Assembly (NCBI RefSeq): GCF_002761755.1
Contig: NZ_PEOG01000031.1
Span: 1 to 62,060 of the forward strand
DNA: 62,060 nt
Reading direction: 5' to 3'
Origin: Roseateles chitinivorans
GTDB lineage: Bacteria; Pseudomonadota; Gammaproteobacteria; Burkholderiales; Burkholderiaceae_C
Shown: one piece after another, positions 38,929 through 50,019 of the stretch
Layout of the letters: each line of letters begins with the position of its first letter
How positions within the stretch are numbered: position 1 is the stretch's first letter
Notes under the pieces: model-generated
What the model saw: only the letters and a program-made list of their open reading frames with translations
The model's database searches: none
Told to the model about the DNA's origin: nothing
Translations under genes and position numbers: made by a program

Positions 38929-39387
38929 ATGGCTTCTCGACCGGTCCCTCCGCGACACCACTCCCCGATGGCCCGGGCCATCGTGGCCGTCCTGTGCATC
39001 GCGGCCCTGTCCGCTCCGGCGCTGGCCGCCGGCCCCGACGACGCCAAGGGCCTGTGGCTGAGCGCCGACGGCGGCGCGGTGATCGAGTTCAAGCCCTGCG
39101 GCGACAAGCCGTCCGCGCTGTGCGGCCGCATCGTCTGGGACAAGGACGCGGGCCAGGCCAACGACACCTGCGGCATCCAGGTCGCGCAGCTGGAGCGCTA
39201 CGACAACGAGGCCTGGCGCGACGGCTGGGTCTATGACCCGCGCGACCGCAAGAAATACAAGGGCGCGCTGCGGGTGAAGGGCGGCGACCTCCACCTGCGC
39301 GCCTTCATCGGGACCGAGATCCTCGGTCAGACCGAGCAGATGAAGCGAGTGGCCGAACTGCCGGCGACACCGGTCTGCAAGTCCTGA
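38929..39387 (+). CDS. DUF2147-family exported protein
   Basis: 152 aa with a signal peptide (cleavage after A-L-A-A near residue 34 if translation starts at 38929; an ATG at 38968 would give a shorter signal). The mature part has the DUF2147 pattern: G-L-W-L-S-A-D-G-G-A-V-I-E-F, C-G-D-K-P-S-A-L-C-G-R-I-V-W and G-x-x-L-H-L-R-A-F-I-G. It is a periplasmic lipocalin-like fold of unknown function. First gene of the putative TetR-controlled operon, 24 bases before the porin. Confidence 0.85.
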   Translation: MASRPVPPRHHSPMARAIVAVLCIAALSAPALAAGPDDAKGLWLSADGGAVIEFKPCGDKPSALCGRIVWDKDAGQANDTCGIQVAQLERYDNEAWRDGWVYDPRDRKKYKGALRVKGGDLHLRAFIGTEILGQTEQMKRVAELPATPVCKS

Positions 39388-39411
39388 ACACCCCCACCGA
39401 GGAGACCCGAG

Positions 39412-40314
39412 ATGACCCGCACGACCTTCGCCCCCACGACCCGACTGGCCCTGGCGGCCTGCGCCGCCCTGGCCGCGCTCGGCACCTCCGGCGCCCGGGC
39501 CGACGACGCCGGCGTCGCCACGATGGCGATCGACACCGAAGTGAAGCTGCTGTCGGACCTGCGCAACCGCGGCGTCTCCGACTCCGGCCGCAAGCCGGCG
39601 CTGCAGGTGGGCGTCCAGCTCGCCCATGAATCCGGCTTCATCGGCCTGGCGCAGCTCTCCACGGTCAGCAAGAAGGCCTTCACCGACGGCGACGGCGTCA
39701 ATCTGCTGCTGGGCACCGGCTACCGCTTCGGCGATCCGGATGCCTGGCATTTCGGTGTCGGCCTGGCCAAGGAGTTCTTCCCCGGAGCCAGGTTCGACGC
39801 GCCGCACGGCATCGACCTGGAAGCCGGCGTGCCGGTGGACTTCCGCCGCACCCGCTACGACACGGCCTACGCGGTGCTGGAGATCGGCTGGGGCCGGCTC
39901 GAGGGCCGGGTGCTGCATGTGCTCTCGCGCACCTACCGGGGCGCGGACACCGGCGGCGTCTGCGGCCAGATCCTCGCCGCCGCGGTCGATCCGACGCCAG
40001 CGCTCGAGTGTTACGCCCGCGGCGACCAGAACTCGCGCGGCAGCATGCTCTACGACCTGACCTATCGCCATCCGCTCACGCCGACGACGACGCTGAACCT
40101 GCATGCCGGCACGCAGAAGATCCGCCACTTCAAGGAGGCGGACTTCAGCGACTACTCGATCGGCATCACCCATCAGCGCTGGGGCATCAACTGGACCGCC
40201 GAATGGGTGGCCACCCGCACCCATCGGCCGGAACTCTTCATGATCCCCGACGGCGACGGCTGGAAACGGCAGGACAACAACACGCTGGTGCTCTCCGTGT
40301 CGCGCAAGTTCTGA
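39412..40314 (+). CDS. TorF-family putative porin
   Basis: 300 aa; signal peptide ending G-A-R-A near residue 30, then a barrel beginning I-D-T-E-V-K-L-L-S-D-L-R-N-R-G-V-S-D-S, the S-D-x-R-x-R-G-x-S signature of the TorF family, and ending V-L-S-V-S-R-K-F. Probably the outer-membrane entry for the operon's substrate. The stop and the kinase start share one base (TGATG). Confidence 0.85.
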   Translation: MTRTTFAPTTRLALAACAALAALGTSGARADDAGVATMAIDTEVKLLSDLRNRGVSDSGRKPALQVGVQLAHESGFIGLAQLSTVSKKAFTDGDGVNLLLGTGYRFGDPDAWHFGVGLAKEFFPGARFDAPHGIDLEAGVPVDFRRTRYDTAYAVLEIGWGRLEGRVLHVLSRTYRGADTGGVCGQILAAAVDPTPALECYARGDQNSRGSMLYDLTYRHPLTPTTTLNLHAGTQKIRHFKEADFSDYSIGITHQRWGINWTAEWVATRTHRPELFMIPDGDGWKRQDNNTLVLSVSRKF

Positions 40315-41918
40315 TGGCCGCGCACTCCGCTCCGCCGCTGGTGCTGGCGGTGGACCTCGGCACCAGCGGCTGCAAGTGCGCGCTGGTGGCGCCGGACGGC
40401 GAGGTCCTCGCCTGGGCCTTCCGGCCGGTGGCCTTGCATGTCGAGGGCGTCCGGGCCGAACAGGACCCCGAGGCCTGGTGGCAGGCGCTGCTCGACGCCG
40501 CCGGCGAGGTGCTGGCGGGCGAGGCCGCGCGCCGAAGCCGCGTGTCGGCCGTGTGCTGCTCGACGCAGACCGAGGTGACCGTGTGCCTGGGCCGCGACGG
40601 CTGCGCGATCGGCCGCGCCTTCAGCTGGCTGGACGCGCGCGGCGCCGCCGCGGTGGCACGACGGGTCCGCGGCCGCTGGCTCAACATCGAGGGCTATGCG
40701 CCGCTGAAGCTGTGGCGCTGGCTGCGCCTGACCGGCGGCGCGCCATCGCTGACCGGGCGCGACGCGGCCGGCCACATGGCCTTCATCCGCGACGAGCAGC
40801 CCGCCGTCTACGAGGCCACGCGTTGCTTCCTCAACGCGCTCGACTACCTGAACTACCGCCTCTGCGGCCGCCTTTGCGCGACCCAGGATTCCATCCTCAC
40901 CAGCTGGGTGACGGACAACCGCGATCCCTCGCGCATCCGCTACGACGATCGGCTGATCCGCGCGCTCGGACTGGATGCCGCCAAGCTGCCCGAGATCGTG
41001 CACTCGACCGAGGTGCTGGGGCCGCTGCTGCCCACGGTCGCCGAGCAGCTGGGACTGCCGGCCACGACGCCGGTGGTGGCCGGCGCGGTGGACACCTCGG
41101 CCGTCGCGGTCGGCGCCGCGGTGCCGGACTACGAGACCCACCTCTACCTGGGCACCTCGTCCTGGCTGGGCGCGCATGTGCCGGGAATGCGGACCGACGT
41201 CCGCCACAAGATCGCGGCGGTGCCGTCGGCGGTCGACGGGCGCTACCTCGCGCTGGCGCTGCAGTCGACCGCGGGCGCCAACCTGTCCTTCCTGCGCGAC
41301 CGCATCCTCTACCACCCGGACGAGCTGGCCGCCGACGAGGAACATCCCGCCGTCTACGAGGCGCTCAACCGGATCGCCGCGCGCGTGCCGCCGGGCTCGC
41401 GCGGGCTGATCTACACGCCGTGGCTCTTCGGCGAGCGCACGCCGGTGGACGATCCGCTGCTGCGGGCGGGCCTGATCAACCTGTCGCTGGAGCATTCGCG
41501 CGAGGACATCTTCCGGGCCTTCCTCGAAGGCGTCGCACTGAACACCCGCTGGATGATGGAGCCCTTCGGGCGGCTGCTGGGCCGATCGCCGGGCACGATC
41601 GCGGCGGTGGGCGGCGGCGCGCAGAGCGATGTCTGGTGCCAGATCCTCGCGGACGTCACCGGCCAGCCGATCCGGCAGCTCGAGCACCCGATCCAGGCCA
41701 ACGCGATCGGTGCGGCCTTCCTCGCCGGCGTGGGCACCGGCGCGCTGCGCTTCGGCGACCTGCCGGCGCTGCGCCGCACCCGCCGCGTCTACGACCCCTC
41801 GCCCGCACTGCGCCGGCTCTACGGCGACAAGTTCGAGTCCTTCAAGGAGGTCCGCACGCGCCTGGCGCCGCTGTACCACCGCCTCAACCGCGTGCCCGCG
41901 ACGGGGGCCGCCGCATGA
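40314..41918 (+). CDS. FGGY-family carbohydrate kinase
   Basis: 534 aa ASKHA-fold kinase. N-terminal phosphate-binding loop L-A-V-D-L-G-T-S-G-C-K at 11-21, the hinge A-G-A-V-D-T-S-A-V-A-V-G-A near 260, and the C-terminal family signature G-G-G-A-Q-S-D-V-W-C-Q-I-L-A-D near 430. It is closest in feel to xylulokinase/gluconokinase-type members; the sugar, ketose or polyol cannot be read. It overlaps the porin by one base and the aldolase by four, so it is firmly in the operon and should produce the phosphorylated substrate for the aldolase. Confidence 0.9.
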   Translation: MAAHSAPPLVLAVDLGTSGCKCALVAPDGEVLAWAFRPVALHVEGVRAEQDPEAWWQALLDAAGEVLAGEAARRSRVSAVCCSTQTEVTVCLGRDGCAIGRAFSWLDARGAAAVARRVRGRWLNIEGYAPLKLWRWLRLTGGAPSLTGRDAAGHMAFIRDEQPAVYEATRCFLNALDYLNYRLCGRLCATQDSILTSWVTDNRDPSRIRYDDRLIRALGLDAAKLPEIVHSTEVLGPLLPTVAEQLGLPATTPVVAGAVDTSAVAVGAAVPDYETHLYLGTSSWLGAHVPGMRTDVRHKIAAVPSAVDGRYLALALQSTAGANLSFLRDRILYHPDELAADEEHPAVYEALNRIAARVPPGSRGLIYTPWLFGERTPVDDPLLRAGLINLSLEHSREDIFRAFLEGVALNTRWMMEPFGRLLGRSPGTIAAVGGGAQSDVWCQILADVTGQPIRQLEHPIQANAIGAAFLAGVGTGALRFGDLPALRRTRRVYDPSPALRRLYGDKFESFKEVRTRLAPLYHRLNRVPATGAAA

Positions 41919-42576
41919 AGCACGCAGCCGAACGGCGGCAGGTGGTGACGCTGTGCCTGCGCCTGTCCGAGCGCGGCTACTTCGCCGGCACCGGCGGCAA
42001 CCTGATGCTGCGCATCGACGACGAGCGGGTGGCGGTGACGCCGTCGGCGACGGACTACCTGGTCATGCGGCCGGAGGACGTCTGCGTGCTGCGCCTGTCC
42101 GACCTCGCCGTCATCGACGACGCCAGCGACGGCGCCCGTCGCCCCTCGGTCGAGACCGGGCTGCATGCGCGGGTGCTGCGGGCGCGGCCGGACGTCGGCT
42201 GCAGCATCCACACCCATCAGCCGCTGGCCAGCGCCTGCGCCCTGATCGGCGAGCCGCTGGCGGTGCCGCCAGCGCTGCGCGCCTGGCTCGGCGACGAGGT
42301 GCCGGTGATCGGCTACGCGCCGTCCGGTACCTCCTGGCTGGCCGGCAAGCTCGCCAAGGCGGTGCGCCCCGGACGCCAGGCCTACCTGCTGCGCAACCAC
42401 GGCATCCTGTGCTGCGCCGCGGACAGCGACACCGCGATGGCGGCCGTCGAGCGTCTGGAAGGACTCGCCCGCGACCGCCTCGCCGCGCGCATCGAGGAAC
42501 GCGTCCGACGCGCGCCCGATCTCCGGGATCGCCTCGCCCCGGTGCGCGACCTGCTGCTTCACCTCAAGGGACCGTG

Positions 42577-42577
<1 letters not shown>
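41915..42577 (+). CDS. class II aldolase/adducin-family protein
   Basis: 220 aa zinc-dependent aldolase or dehydratase fold (fuculose-phosphate aldolase, ribulose-phosphate 4-epimerase, MtnB). Substrate loop T-G-G-N-L-M, acidic residue in S-V-E-T-G-L-H, metal ligands H-T-H near residue 90 and the third His in R-N-H-G. All needed residues are present. It probably splits or rearranges the phosphorylated product of the upstream kinase. Overlaps at both ends (ATGA and TGATG) mark translational coupling. Confidence 0.88.
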
Positions 42578-44159
<1,582 letters not shown>

Positions 44160-44163
<4 letters not shown>

Positions 44164-44831
44164 GCGGCGAGGTCCTGCTGCACGACACCTGGCTCGGACT
44201 GCGACGGCGGCTGCTGGCGCGCGGGCTGATGCCCGAAGCCACGGACAGCCTGTCGCTCCGCGACCCCACCAGCGGGGCGATGGCATGGGGCACTTCCGAG
44301 GATGCGCTCGCCAGCGACGGTGCCCTGCCGGGCGACGTCGGCATCGGCCCTGGCCATGGTCCCGGCCGCGGTCCGGTGCCCGCGATCGCGCTCCACCGCG
44401 CCGTCTACGCCGCGCGTCCGGATGTCTGCGCGGTGCTGGTCGGCGGTGGCCCCTTCGGTCGCCAGCTGCAGGCCTTCGGCGGCTGGATGCCGGCGGTCTT
44501 CGACGAGCAGATCCGTCAGCTCGGCCACATGGGCCGGCCGACCGAGGAACTGGCGCGCCTGCCTCAGGCGCTGGCCGGCGGTGGCAACGTCGCCATGCAT
44601 GCGGGCCGACTGATCCTGCTGGGCATGACGCCGTCCCGGCTCGCGCTCAACGCGGAGCTCTTCGAGAAATGCGCGAAGGCCTGGCTGCCGGCCGTGGCGG
44701 GCGGCGCTTCGGTGCGGCCCCTGCCCTGGCTGGTGCGCCACATCGCCAATGGACGGCTGAGGAAGGAGCAGGCCCACGCCCGGGAGCAGGTCCGCCAGGG
44801 CCGCTGGCCGGTCGAGACGCGGGGGTATTGA
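44160..44831 (+). CDS. degenerate class II aldolase-like protein
   Basis: 223 aa, last gene of the operon. Its overall layout follows class II aldolases: S-L-S-L-R-D-P at the substrate loop, H-R-A-V-Y-A-A-R-P-D-V where the acidic residue precedes the metal site, and a later M-H-A-G-R-L-I-L-L-G. The H-x-H zinc pair is replaced by G-G-G-P-F-G, and N-H-G by H-A-G, so zinc binding as in the family looks impossible. It may be a regulatory or scaffolding partner of the intact aldolase at 41915. The ATG overlaps the aminotransferase stop by four bases. Confidence 0.65.
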
Positions 44832-44926
44832 ATCTCCCCCCTCGGGGTGACCAAGGTCGCCGGTCCGCTGAGGGATACTCGCCCGCGGCGGTCGGTTTGG
44901 ATCGCATCTTTTTGTGGAGCTGCGCC

Positions 44927-45985
44927 ATGGGCCTGATGGACTTCATCAAGAAACAGTTCATTGACATCATCCAGTGGACCGAGGACGACAACGGCGTCCT
45001 GGCCTACCGGTTCCCGATGCAGGACTTCGAGATCCAGTACGGCGCCTCCCTCACCGTCCGCGAATCGCAGATGGCCGTCTTCGTCAACGAAGGCAAGGTG
45101 GCCGATGTCTTCGGTCCCGGCATGTACAAGCTGACCACCCAGACGCTGCCGGTCCTCACCTACCTCAAGAACTGGGACAAGCTCTTCGAGTCCCCGTTCA
45201 AGAGCGACGTCTACTTCTTCTCCACCCGCCAGCAGGTCGACCAGCGCTGGGGCACCACCCAGCCGGTCACCATCCGCGACAAGGACTTCGGCGCGGTGCG
45301 CCTGCGCGCGTTCGGCAACTACAGCTACCGGGTCGTCGATCCGAAGAAGTTCCACACCGAGATCTCCGGCACCCGCGAGCGCTACACCGTCACCGAGCTC
45401 GACGGCCAGCTCCGCGGCCTGATGCTGCAGCACATCAGCGACGCGGTCGCCCAGTCCGGCATCCCGTTCCTGGACCTGGCCGCCAATCAGGTCGAGTTCG
45501 CCAAGGCGCTGCAGGAGGCCACCCAGCCCTCCTTCGACGCGCTGGGCCTCAAGCTCGAGATGGTCACGCTGCAGAACGTCTCGCTGCCCGAGGAACTGCA
45601 GAAGATCCTCGACCAGAAGATCGGCATGGGCATGATCGGCCAGAACATGGGCCAGTTCATGCAGTACCAGACCGCGCAGGCCATTCCCAAGCTCGCCGAG
45701 GGCGTCGGCTCGGGCGGCGGCAGCGGCATTGCCGGCGACGCGATGGGCCTGGGCGCCGGCCTGGCCCTGGGCCAGACGATGGCGCAGCAGCTGCAGCAAG
45801 GCCTGGCCGGTGCGAACCAAGGCGCCAGCCCGGCTGCCGCGCCGGTCCAGCCGCAACCGGTCAGCCAGGGCGCCGACGAGGTCCTGCTGCTGCTGGAGAA
45901 GCTCGGCGACCTCAAGGCCAAAGGCATCCTCACCGACGAGGAGTTCGCGGCCAAGAAGGCCGAGCTGCTGAAGAAGCTCAGCTGA
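44927..45985 (+). CDS. SPFH-domain protein with C-terminal SHOCT domain
   Basis: 352 aa. The SPFH (stomatin/flotillin-like) domain spans about 25-240 (the type often annotated as virion core protein), followed by a Gly/Gln-rich linker and a SHOCT helical hairpin at about 313-350 (L-E-K-L-G-D-L-K-A-K-G-I-L-T-D-E-E-F). The N terminus M-G-L-M-D-F-I-K-K-Q-F is amphipathic and could bind membrane. The start at 44927 has GGAG upstream. It leads a three-gene set with the DUF4178 and DUF350 genes, a combination known from envelope-stress gene neighbourhoods alongside PspA-type proteins. Confidence 0.88.
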   Translation: MGLMDFIKKQFIDIIQWTEDDNGVLAYRFPMQDFEIQYGASLTVRESQMAVFVNEGKVADVFGPGMYKLTTQTLPVLTYLKNWDKLFESPFKSDVYFFSTRQQVDQRWGTTQPVTIRDKDFGAVRLRAFGNYSYRVVDPKKFHTEISGTRERYTVTELDGQLRGLMLQHISDAVAQSGIPFLDLAANQVEFAKALQEATQPSFDALGLKLEMVTLQNVSLPEELQKILDQKIGMGMIGQNMGQFMQYQTAQAIPKLAEGVGSGGGSGIAGDAMGLGAGLALGQTMAQQLQQGLAGANQGASPAAAPVQPQPVSQGADEVLLLLEKLGDLKAKGILTDEEFAAKKAELLKKLS

Positions 45986-46017
45986 CGCCGCCAGGCGCGC
46001 TCCGTCCCGGGTCCTGA

Positions 46018-47619
46018 TTGGCTACCGCTTCCCCCCAGCGCCGCTGGCAGGCGCAGTGCCCCAATTGCGGCGCACCGGTCGAGTTCGCCTCGGCCGCGTC
46101 GGCCAGCGCCGTCTGCAGCTATTGCCGCTCCACGCTGCTGCGTGAGGGCGACGCGCTGCGCAAGATCGGCACCAGCGCCGAGGTCTTCGAGGACTATTCG
46201 CCGCTGCAGCTGGGCAGCGCCGGGCGCTATGCCGGCGCGGGCTTCCTGGTCGTCGGCCGGCTGCAGATGTCCTATGCGGACGGCGGCTGGAACGAGTGGC
46301 ACCTGCTCTTCGACGCCAGCGCCGACCAGCCGCCCCGCAGCGGCTGGCTGGCCGAGGACAACGGCAGCTTCGTCATCAGCTTCGAGGCGCCGCTGGCCGA
46401 GCGCGCGCCCGATCCCGCCACGCTGCGCCCCGGTGGCCTGCAGATGCTGGCCGGCTCGGCCTGGCAGGTGGCCAGCATCGTCGACGCGACGCTGGCCGCG
46501 GCCCAAGGGGAACTGCCCCATCCCCCGCGGCTGGACGGCAGCTTTCCGGTGGTCGACCTGCGCAACACCGCCAACGAGGTCGCCTCGCTCGAATACAGCG
46601 ATCCGGCGCAGCCGACCTGGTCGGTCGGCCGGCCGGTCAAGCTCGCCGACCTGCAGCTGACGGGGCTGCGCGCCGAGAGCGGCGCGACGCTGCAATCGAA
46701 GGCGCTGCCCTGCCCCAATTGCGGCGCCGCGCTCGAACCGCGGCTGGACACGACGCAGTCCATCGTCTGCGGCCAGTGCCAGTCGGTCGTCGACATTTCC
46801 AAGGGCGCCGGTGCCGATCTGAGCGCCTACCGGCAGAACACCGGCGGCGAACCGCAGATCCCGCTGGGCACCACCGGCCAGCTCGCGATCTCCGGCGGCG
46901 CGCCACAGCCGTGGCAGGTCGTCGGCTACCTGGAGCGCTGCGACCTGCCCGAGTCCGCCGAGGACGAGCAGACCTTCTGGCGCGAGTACCTGCTGTTCAA
47001 CCGCATGGAGGGCTTCGCCTTCCTCGTGGACACCGAGGACGGCTGGAGCGTGGTGCGCCCGATCACCGGCGCGCCGGCCAATGCGGGAGCGAAGTCGGTC
47101 AGCCACCAGGGCAAGGACTTCAGGCACAAGTGGACCTACACCGCCAAGGTCACCTATGTGCTGGGCGAGTTCTACTGGCGCGTCAAGCGCGAAGAGCGCG
47201 CGCTGGTGCGCGACTACGAATGGCGCAACGGCACGCGGCTGGAGCTGCTCAGCAGCGAGCAGACCGGCAACGAGGTCACCTGGAGCCACGGTCGCGCGAT
47301 CGACGCCGCCGAGGTGCGCCGATACTTCTCGATGCCCGAGGACCGCATGCCCGCGTTGCTGCGCGACGTGTCGTCCGGCCTGGACCAGGGCAAGCTGCTG
47401 CGCAACATCATCATCGCGATCTTCGTCATCGCGGTGCTGTTCGCGCTGCTGCGCGCCTGCAGCAGCGACGACTGCGACCGCTACAAGGACACCTACGGCG
47501 AAAGCAGCGCCGAGTACCAGCAGTGCAAGCGCAGCAGCCGCGGCAGCGGCGTGGGCTACGTCGGCTCCAGCGGCGGCTCGTTCGGCGGGTACAGCAGCGG
47601 CGGCGGCGGTCACAAGTAG
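46018..47619 (+). CDS. DUF4178 protein with two zinc ribbons and a C-terminal membrane span
   Basis: 533 aa from a TTG start (no ATG is available upstream of the conserved part). Zinc ribbon 1: Cys14, Cys17, Cys33, Cys36. DUF4178 repeats occupy about 50-210 and 280-425. Zinc ribbon 2 is around 232-258 (C-P-N-C-G ... C-G-Q-C). There is one membrane span near 463-480 (I-I-I-A-I-F-V-I-A-V-L-F-A-L-L) and a Gly/Ser-rich tail. The duplicated ribbon-DUF4178 layout is visible by eye. The family has no established biochemical role; genomic surveys tie it to SPFH/DUF350/PspA membrane-stress clusters. Confidence 0.85.
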   Translation: MATASPQRRWQAQCPNCGAPVEFASAASASAVCSYCRSTLLREGDALRKIGTSAEVFEDYSPLQLGSAGRYAGAGFLVVGRLQMSYADGGWNEWHLLFDASADQPPRSGWLAEDNGSFVISFEAPLAERAPDPATLRPGGLQMLAGSAWQVASIVDATLAAAQGELPHPPRLDGSFPVVDLRNTANEVASLEYSDPAQPTWSVGRPVKLADLQLTGLRAESGATLQSKALPCPNCGAALEPRLDTTQSIVCGQCQSVVDISKGAGADLSAYRQNTGGEPQIPLGTTGQLAISGGAPQPWQVVGYLERCDLPESAEDEQTFWREYLLFNRMEGFAFLVDTEDGWSVVRPITGAPANAGAKSVSHQGKDFRHKWTYTAKVTYVLGEFYWRVKREERALVRDYEWRNGTRLELLSSEQTGNEVTWSHGRAIDAAEVRRYFSMPEDRMPALLRDVSSGLDQGKLLRNIIIAIFVIAVLFALLRACSSDDCDRYKDTYGESSAEYQQCKRSSRGSGVGYVGSSGGSFGGYSSGGGGHK

Positions 47620-47722
47620 TCGCCATCGCCCCGCCGACCCCTGCGCATTCACCCGGACAATCGCCGGTCCCCGCGGCGCCACACCTCACCAACCCTAGCG
47701 AACGACCGACCAGGAGAACGAG

Positions 47723-47947
47723 ATGGAAGGATTCGAATGGCTCAAGCCCGCCGTCGTGCTGGGCTCCATCCTGTATGCCGTCATCGGCGTGCTGGTGTTC
47801 TGGATCAGCTTCGTCATCATCGACAAGCTGACCCCCTACAAGCTGTGGGAGGAGATCGTCGAGCACAAGAACATGGCGCTCGCGGTCGTGGTCGCGGCGA
47901 TGTGCATCTCCATCGGCCAGATCGTGGCCGCGGCGATCCACGGCTGA
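47723..47947 (+). CDS. DUF350-family small membrane protein
   Basis: 74 aa with two membrane helices (about 10-33 and 49-72) joined by D-K-L-T-P-Y-K-L-W-E-E-I-V-E-H-K-N. The L-W-x-E-I-x-x-x-K-N and A-x-A-I loop pattern is the DUF350 signature (YjfL-like). It has a strong AGGAGAACGAG before the ATG. Third member of the SPFH-DUF4178-DUF350 set. The spermidine-synthase-like membrane enzyme often found beside these is absent here. Confidence 0.88.
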   Translation: MEGFEWLKPAVVLGSILYAVIGVLVFWISFVIIDKLTPYKLWEEIVEHKNMALAVVVAAMCISIGQIVAAAIHG

Positions 47948-47954
47948 GCGAGCG

Positions 47955-48788
47955 ATGCCGATGCGTCGATCCGCGCGCCTGCCGGTCCTGCTGGCCCTCC
48001 TTGCAGCGATGACCGCGGGCGGCGCCGCGCAGGCCCAGAACCAGCCGTACAAGCCGCCTCCGCCCGCCCGTCCCACCGGCATCGCGCCCAAGGGGGACTT
48101 CACCAAGGGCCTCGAGCCGGCCCGGCCCGAGCTCGATCCCGGCCAGGCCGCCGGCAGCGAAGGCTCCGACGAGGCCTTCCGCGCCAAGGCCGAGGCCGAC
48201 GCGATCCGCAAGGCCAACCTCGGCGGCGGCCACGTCCTCATCAAGCGGGCCGGCTCGCGCCTGATGCTGCCGACCGGCTCCGGCCGGCCCGAGGTCTTCG
48301 ACAGCGTCTGGCCCAATGCCTCCGGCAACAACGAGGCGGCCTACGAGGATTACCGCTTCGACGGCCTCTCTGCCGACCGCGAGTTCTTCATCGTTCGCGC
48401 CACCTTCTACGAAGGCAGCAACGTCTACTGGGTGTCGCGCAAGGACGGCACCCGCTACACGATGCACGGCGAGGTCCGTCCGTCGCCGGACGGCCGCTTT
48501 CTCGTGATGGCCAATGCGTCGGACTCGCACGACTTCAACGGCATCATGGTCTGGGAGAACGTCGCCGGGCGGCTGGTCGAGCGCTTCCGCCACACGCCGC
48601 CGCTGGAGGGCATCTCTTTCTACCGCTTCATGCGCTGGAAGGACGCGCGCACGGTCGAACTGGAGCACACCGCCTACGGTGACGAGATCACCTGCCGCGG
48701 CGGCACGCAGGAGGCCCTGGCCCTGCTGACCCGCGACGGCGAGCAGTGGGCCGTCAAGGACGTGACCGCATCGCGCTGCAAGCGCTGA
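47955..48788 (+). CDS. secreted protein, paralog of the gene at 50433
   Basis: 277 aa; signal peptide ending A-Q-A near residue 28, then a Pro-rich stretch (P-Y-K-P-P-P-P-A-R-P). The conserved core shared with the 50433 protein includes R-x-D-G-L-S-x-D-R-E-F, V-R-A-T, W-x-S-R-x-D-G-T-R-Y-x-M-H-G and P-S-P-D-G-R. I recognise no family. The repeated W-x-S-R-x-D-G-T pattern suggests a beta-propeller-like or immunoglobulin-like exported domain, which is a guess. It starts eight bases after the DUF350 gene, so it may belong to that operon. Confidence 0.75.
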   Translation: MPMRRSARLPVLLALLAAMTAGGAAQAQNQPYKPPPPARPTGIAPKGDFTKGLEPARPELDPGQAAGSEGSDEAFRAKAEADAIRKANLGGGHVLIKRAGSRLMLPTGSGRPEVFDSVWPNASGNNEAAYEDYRFDGLSADREFFIVRATFYEGSNVYWVSRKDGTRYTMHGEVRPSPDGRFLVMANASDSHDFNGIMVWENVAGRLVERFRHTPPLEGISFYRFMRWKDARTVELEHTAYGDEITCRGGTQEALALLTRDGEQWAVKDVTASRCKR

Positions 48789-48861
48789 CGCGCCGCGCGA
48801 GCCGCGACGCTCCGGCGCCGGATCCCCGATCCCGGATCTGGCATCCAGCGCCGACGGGCGC

Positions 48862-50019
48862 TCAGCGGACCCGCTTGTAGACCACCGTCGCTTCGCTGGT
48901 GCTGTCGCTGCCGTCCGGCAGGTCGGTGCGCACGATCAGCGTGTCGGCGCCGATCGACTCGATGATCAGGGTCTCGGTGTCCGCCGGGGCGCGCAACTGC
49001 AGGGCCACGACGGCACGCTCGTCGACGATGCGCTGGCCATTCTCGTAGCGCGCCTTGCGCGTCTTGGCGTCGACCAGGCTCCAGTCGTAGGTCTTGGCCC
49101 GGGCCTTGCAGCCGGCCGTGTTCGCGCCATAGCGCAGCGTGCCCTTGCGGTCGGCGCCGATCTCCAGCTGGGTATCCCGCGAGCACGGCGAGTACTCGCT
49201 CATCGCGTCGTTCGACTTGACCCCGTCGCGGTTGAGGTCCACCGGCTGGTCGAAGCGCACGCCCGACACCTGCCAGGTCCCGACGACCAGATCCATCGCC
49301 CGGGCGCGCGTGACCGCCGGCGCCGCGTCCGGCGCGGCGAGGGCCATGCCGTCGCGCTCGGCCTGGCGGATCAGCCGCCGCACGCTGGCTTCGTCGCTGT
49401 CGAGTTGCCCGAGTCGACGGCTGGCGGTCTCGCGGGCCGCGGGCTGGGACTTGCTGTCGGCCAGCACCTTGCGCTGGTCGAGCTGCTCGGTGCTGATGCG
49501 CTCGAGCCGCCGGTTCAGGTCGAAGAGCTCCTTGCCGAGTCGATAGCCGCCCTGGAACGCGGCACTCGATTCCGGCGGGCAGATGTCGCGGTCCATGGCG
49601 CCAAGGCGGCCGAAGTCGAAGCCGCTCCTGGCGGTGCAGAAGCGCTGCAGGCCGTCGTCGTAGCCGATGCGATAGGCCCGCGCGGCGGCCGGGACCTGGC
49701 AGGCGGCGGATCGCGGCTGGCCCGCCAGGGCCTCGTCGCGACCGCGATCGGTCGTGCAGAAGCTCAACTGGCCCTGCGCATGCCCGGCCGCGTATTCGGA
49801 CGAGTCGGCATTGTTCACGCCGGCCTTGACGCAGGCCTCGGCGCGCTGTGCGAAGCGGGACGAGGCCTGCCCGCGCTCGGCATCCTGCCGGCCCAGTTCG
49901 CGCCAGTCGGCCTTCTCGCAGTCGCCCTTGCTCATGACGGCACAGCCGGCCAGCAGCGCCACGGCCGCGAGAACGAGCACGGCCTGCCGGGCACGTGGGA
50001 GGGTCGGATGAGACGTCAT
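48862..50019 (-). CDS. DUF2799-family lipoprotein
   Basis: 385 aa. Lipobox L-L-A-G-C with the lipidated Cys26. The N-terminal part has C-E-K-A-D-W-R-E-L-G-R-Q-D-A-E-R-G and repeated C-x-x-A-G / Y-x-x-G-Y-x-x-G-L-x-x-F-C-T units characteristic of DUF2799. After a helical linker, the C-terminal 150 residues (from G-T-W-Q-V-S-G) form a separate lipocalin-like domain. The start ends at 50019; a longer frame lacks the signal sequence. It is placed, in opposite orientation, between two paralogous secreted-protein genes. Confidence 0.8.
   Translation of the reverse strand: MTSHPTLPRARQAVLVLAAVALLAGCAVMSKGDCEKADWRELGRQDAERGQASSRFAQRAEACVKAGVNNADSSEYAAGHAQGQLSFCTTDRGRDEALAGQPRSAACQVPAAARAYRIGYDDGLQRFCTARSGFDFGRLGAMDRDICPPESSAAFQGGYRLGKELFDLNRRLERISTEQLDQRKVLADSKSQPAARETASRRLGQLDSDEASVRRLIRQAERDGMALAAPDAAPAVTRARAMDLVVGTWQVSGVRFDQPVDLNRDGVKSNDAMSEYSPCSRDTQLEIGADRKGTLRYGANTAGCKARAKTYDWSLVDAKTRKARYENGQRIVDERAVVALQLRAPADTETLIIESIGADTLIVRTDLPDGSDSTSEATVVYKRVR

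Noticed and set aside
46296..47831. Long Arg-rich plus-strand frame overlapping the DUF4178 gene
   Set aside because: It is a +2 frame of a gene with intact zinc ribbons and a membrane span; the Arg/Ala/Gly composition is that of an off-frame translation.
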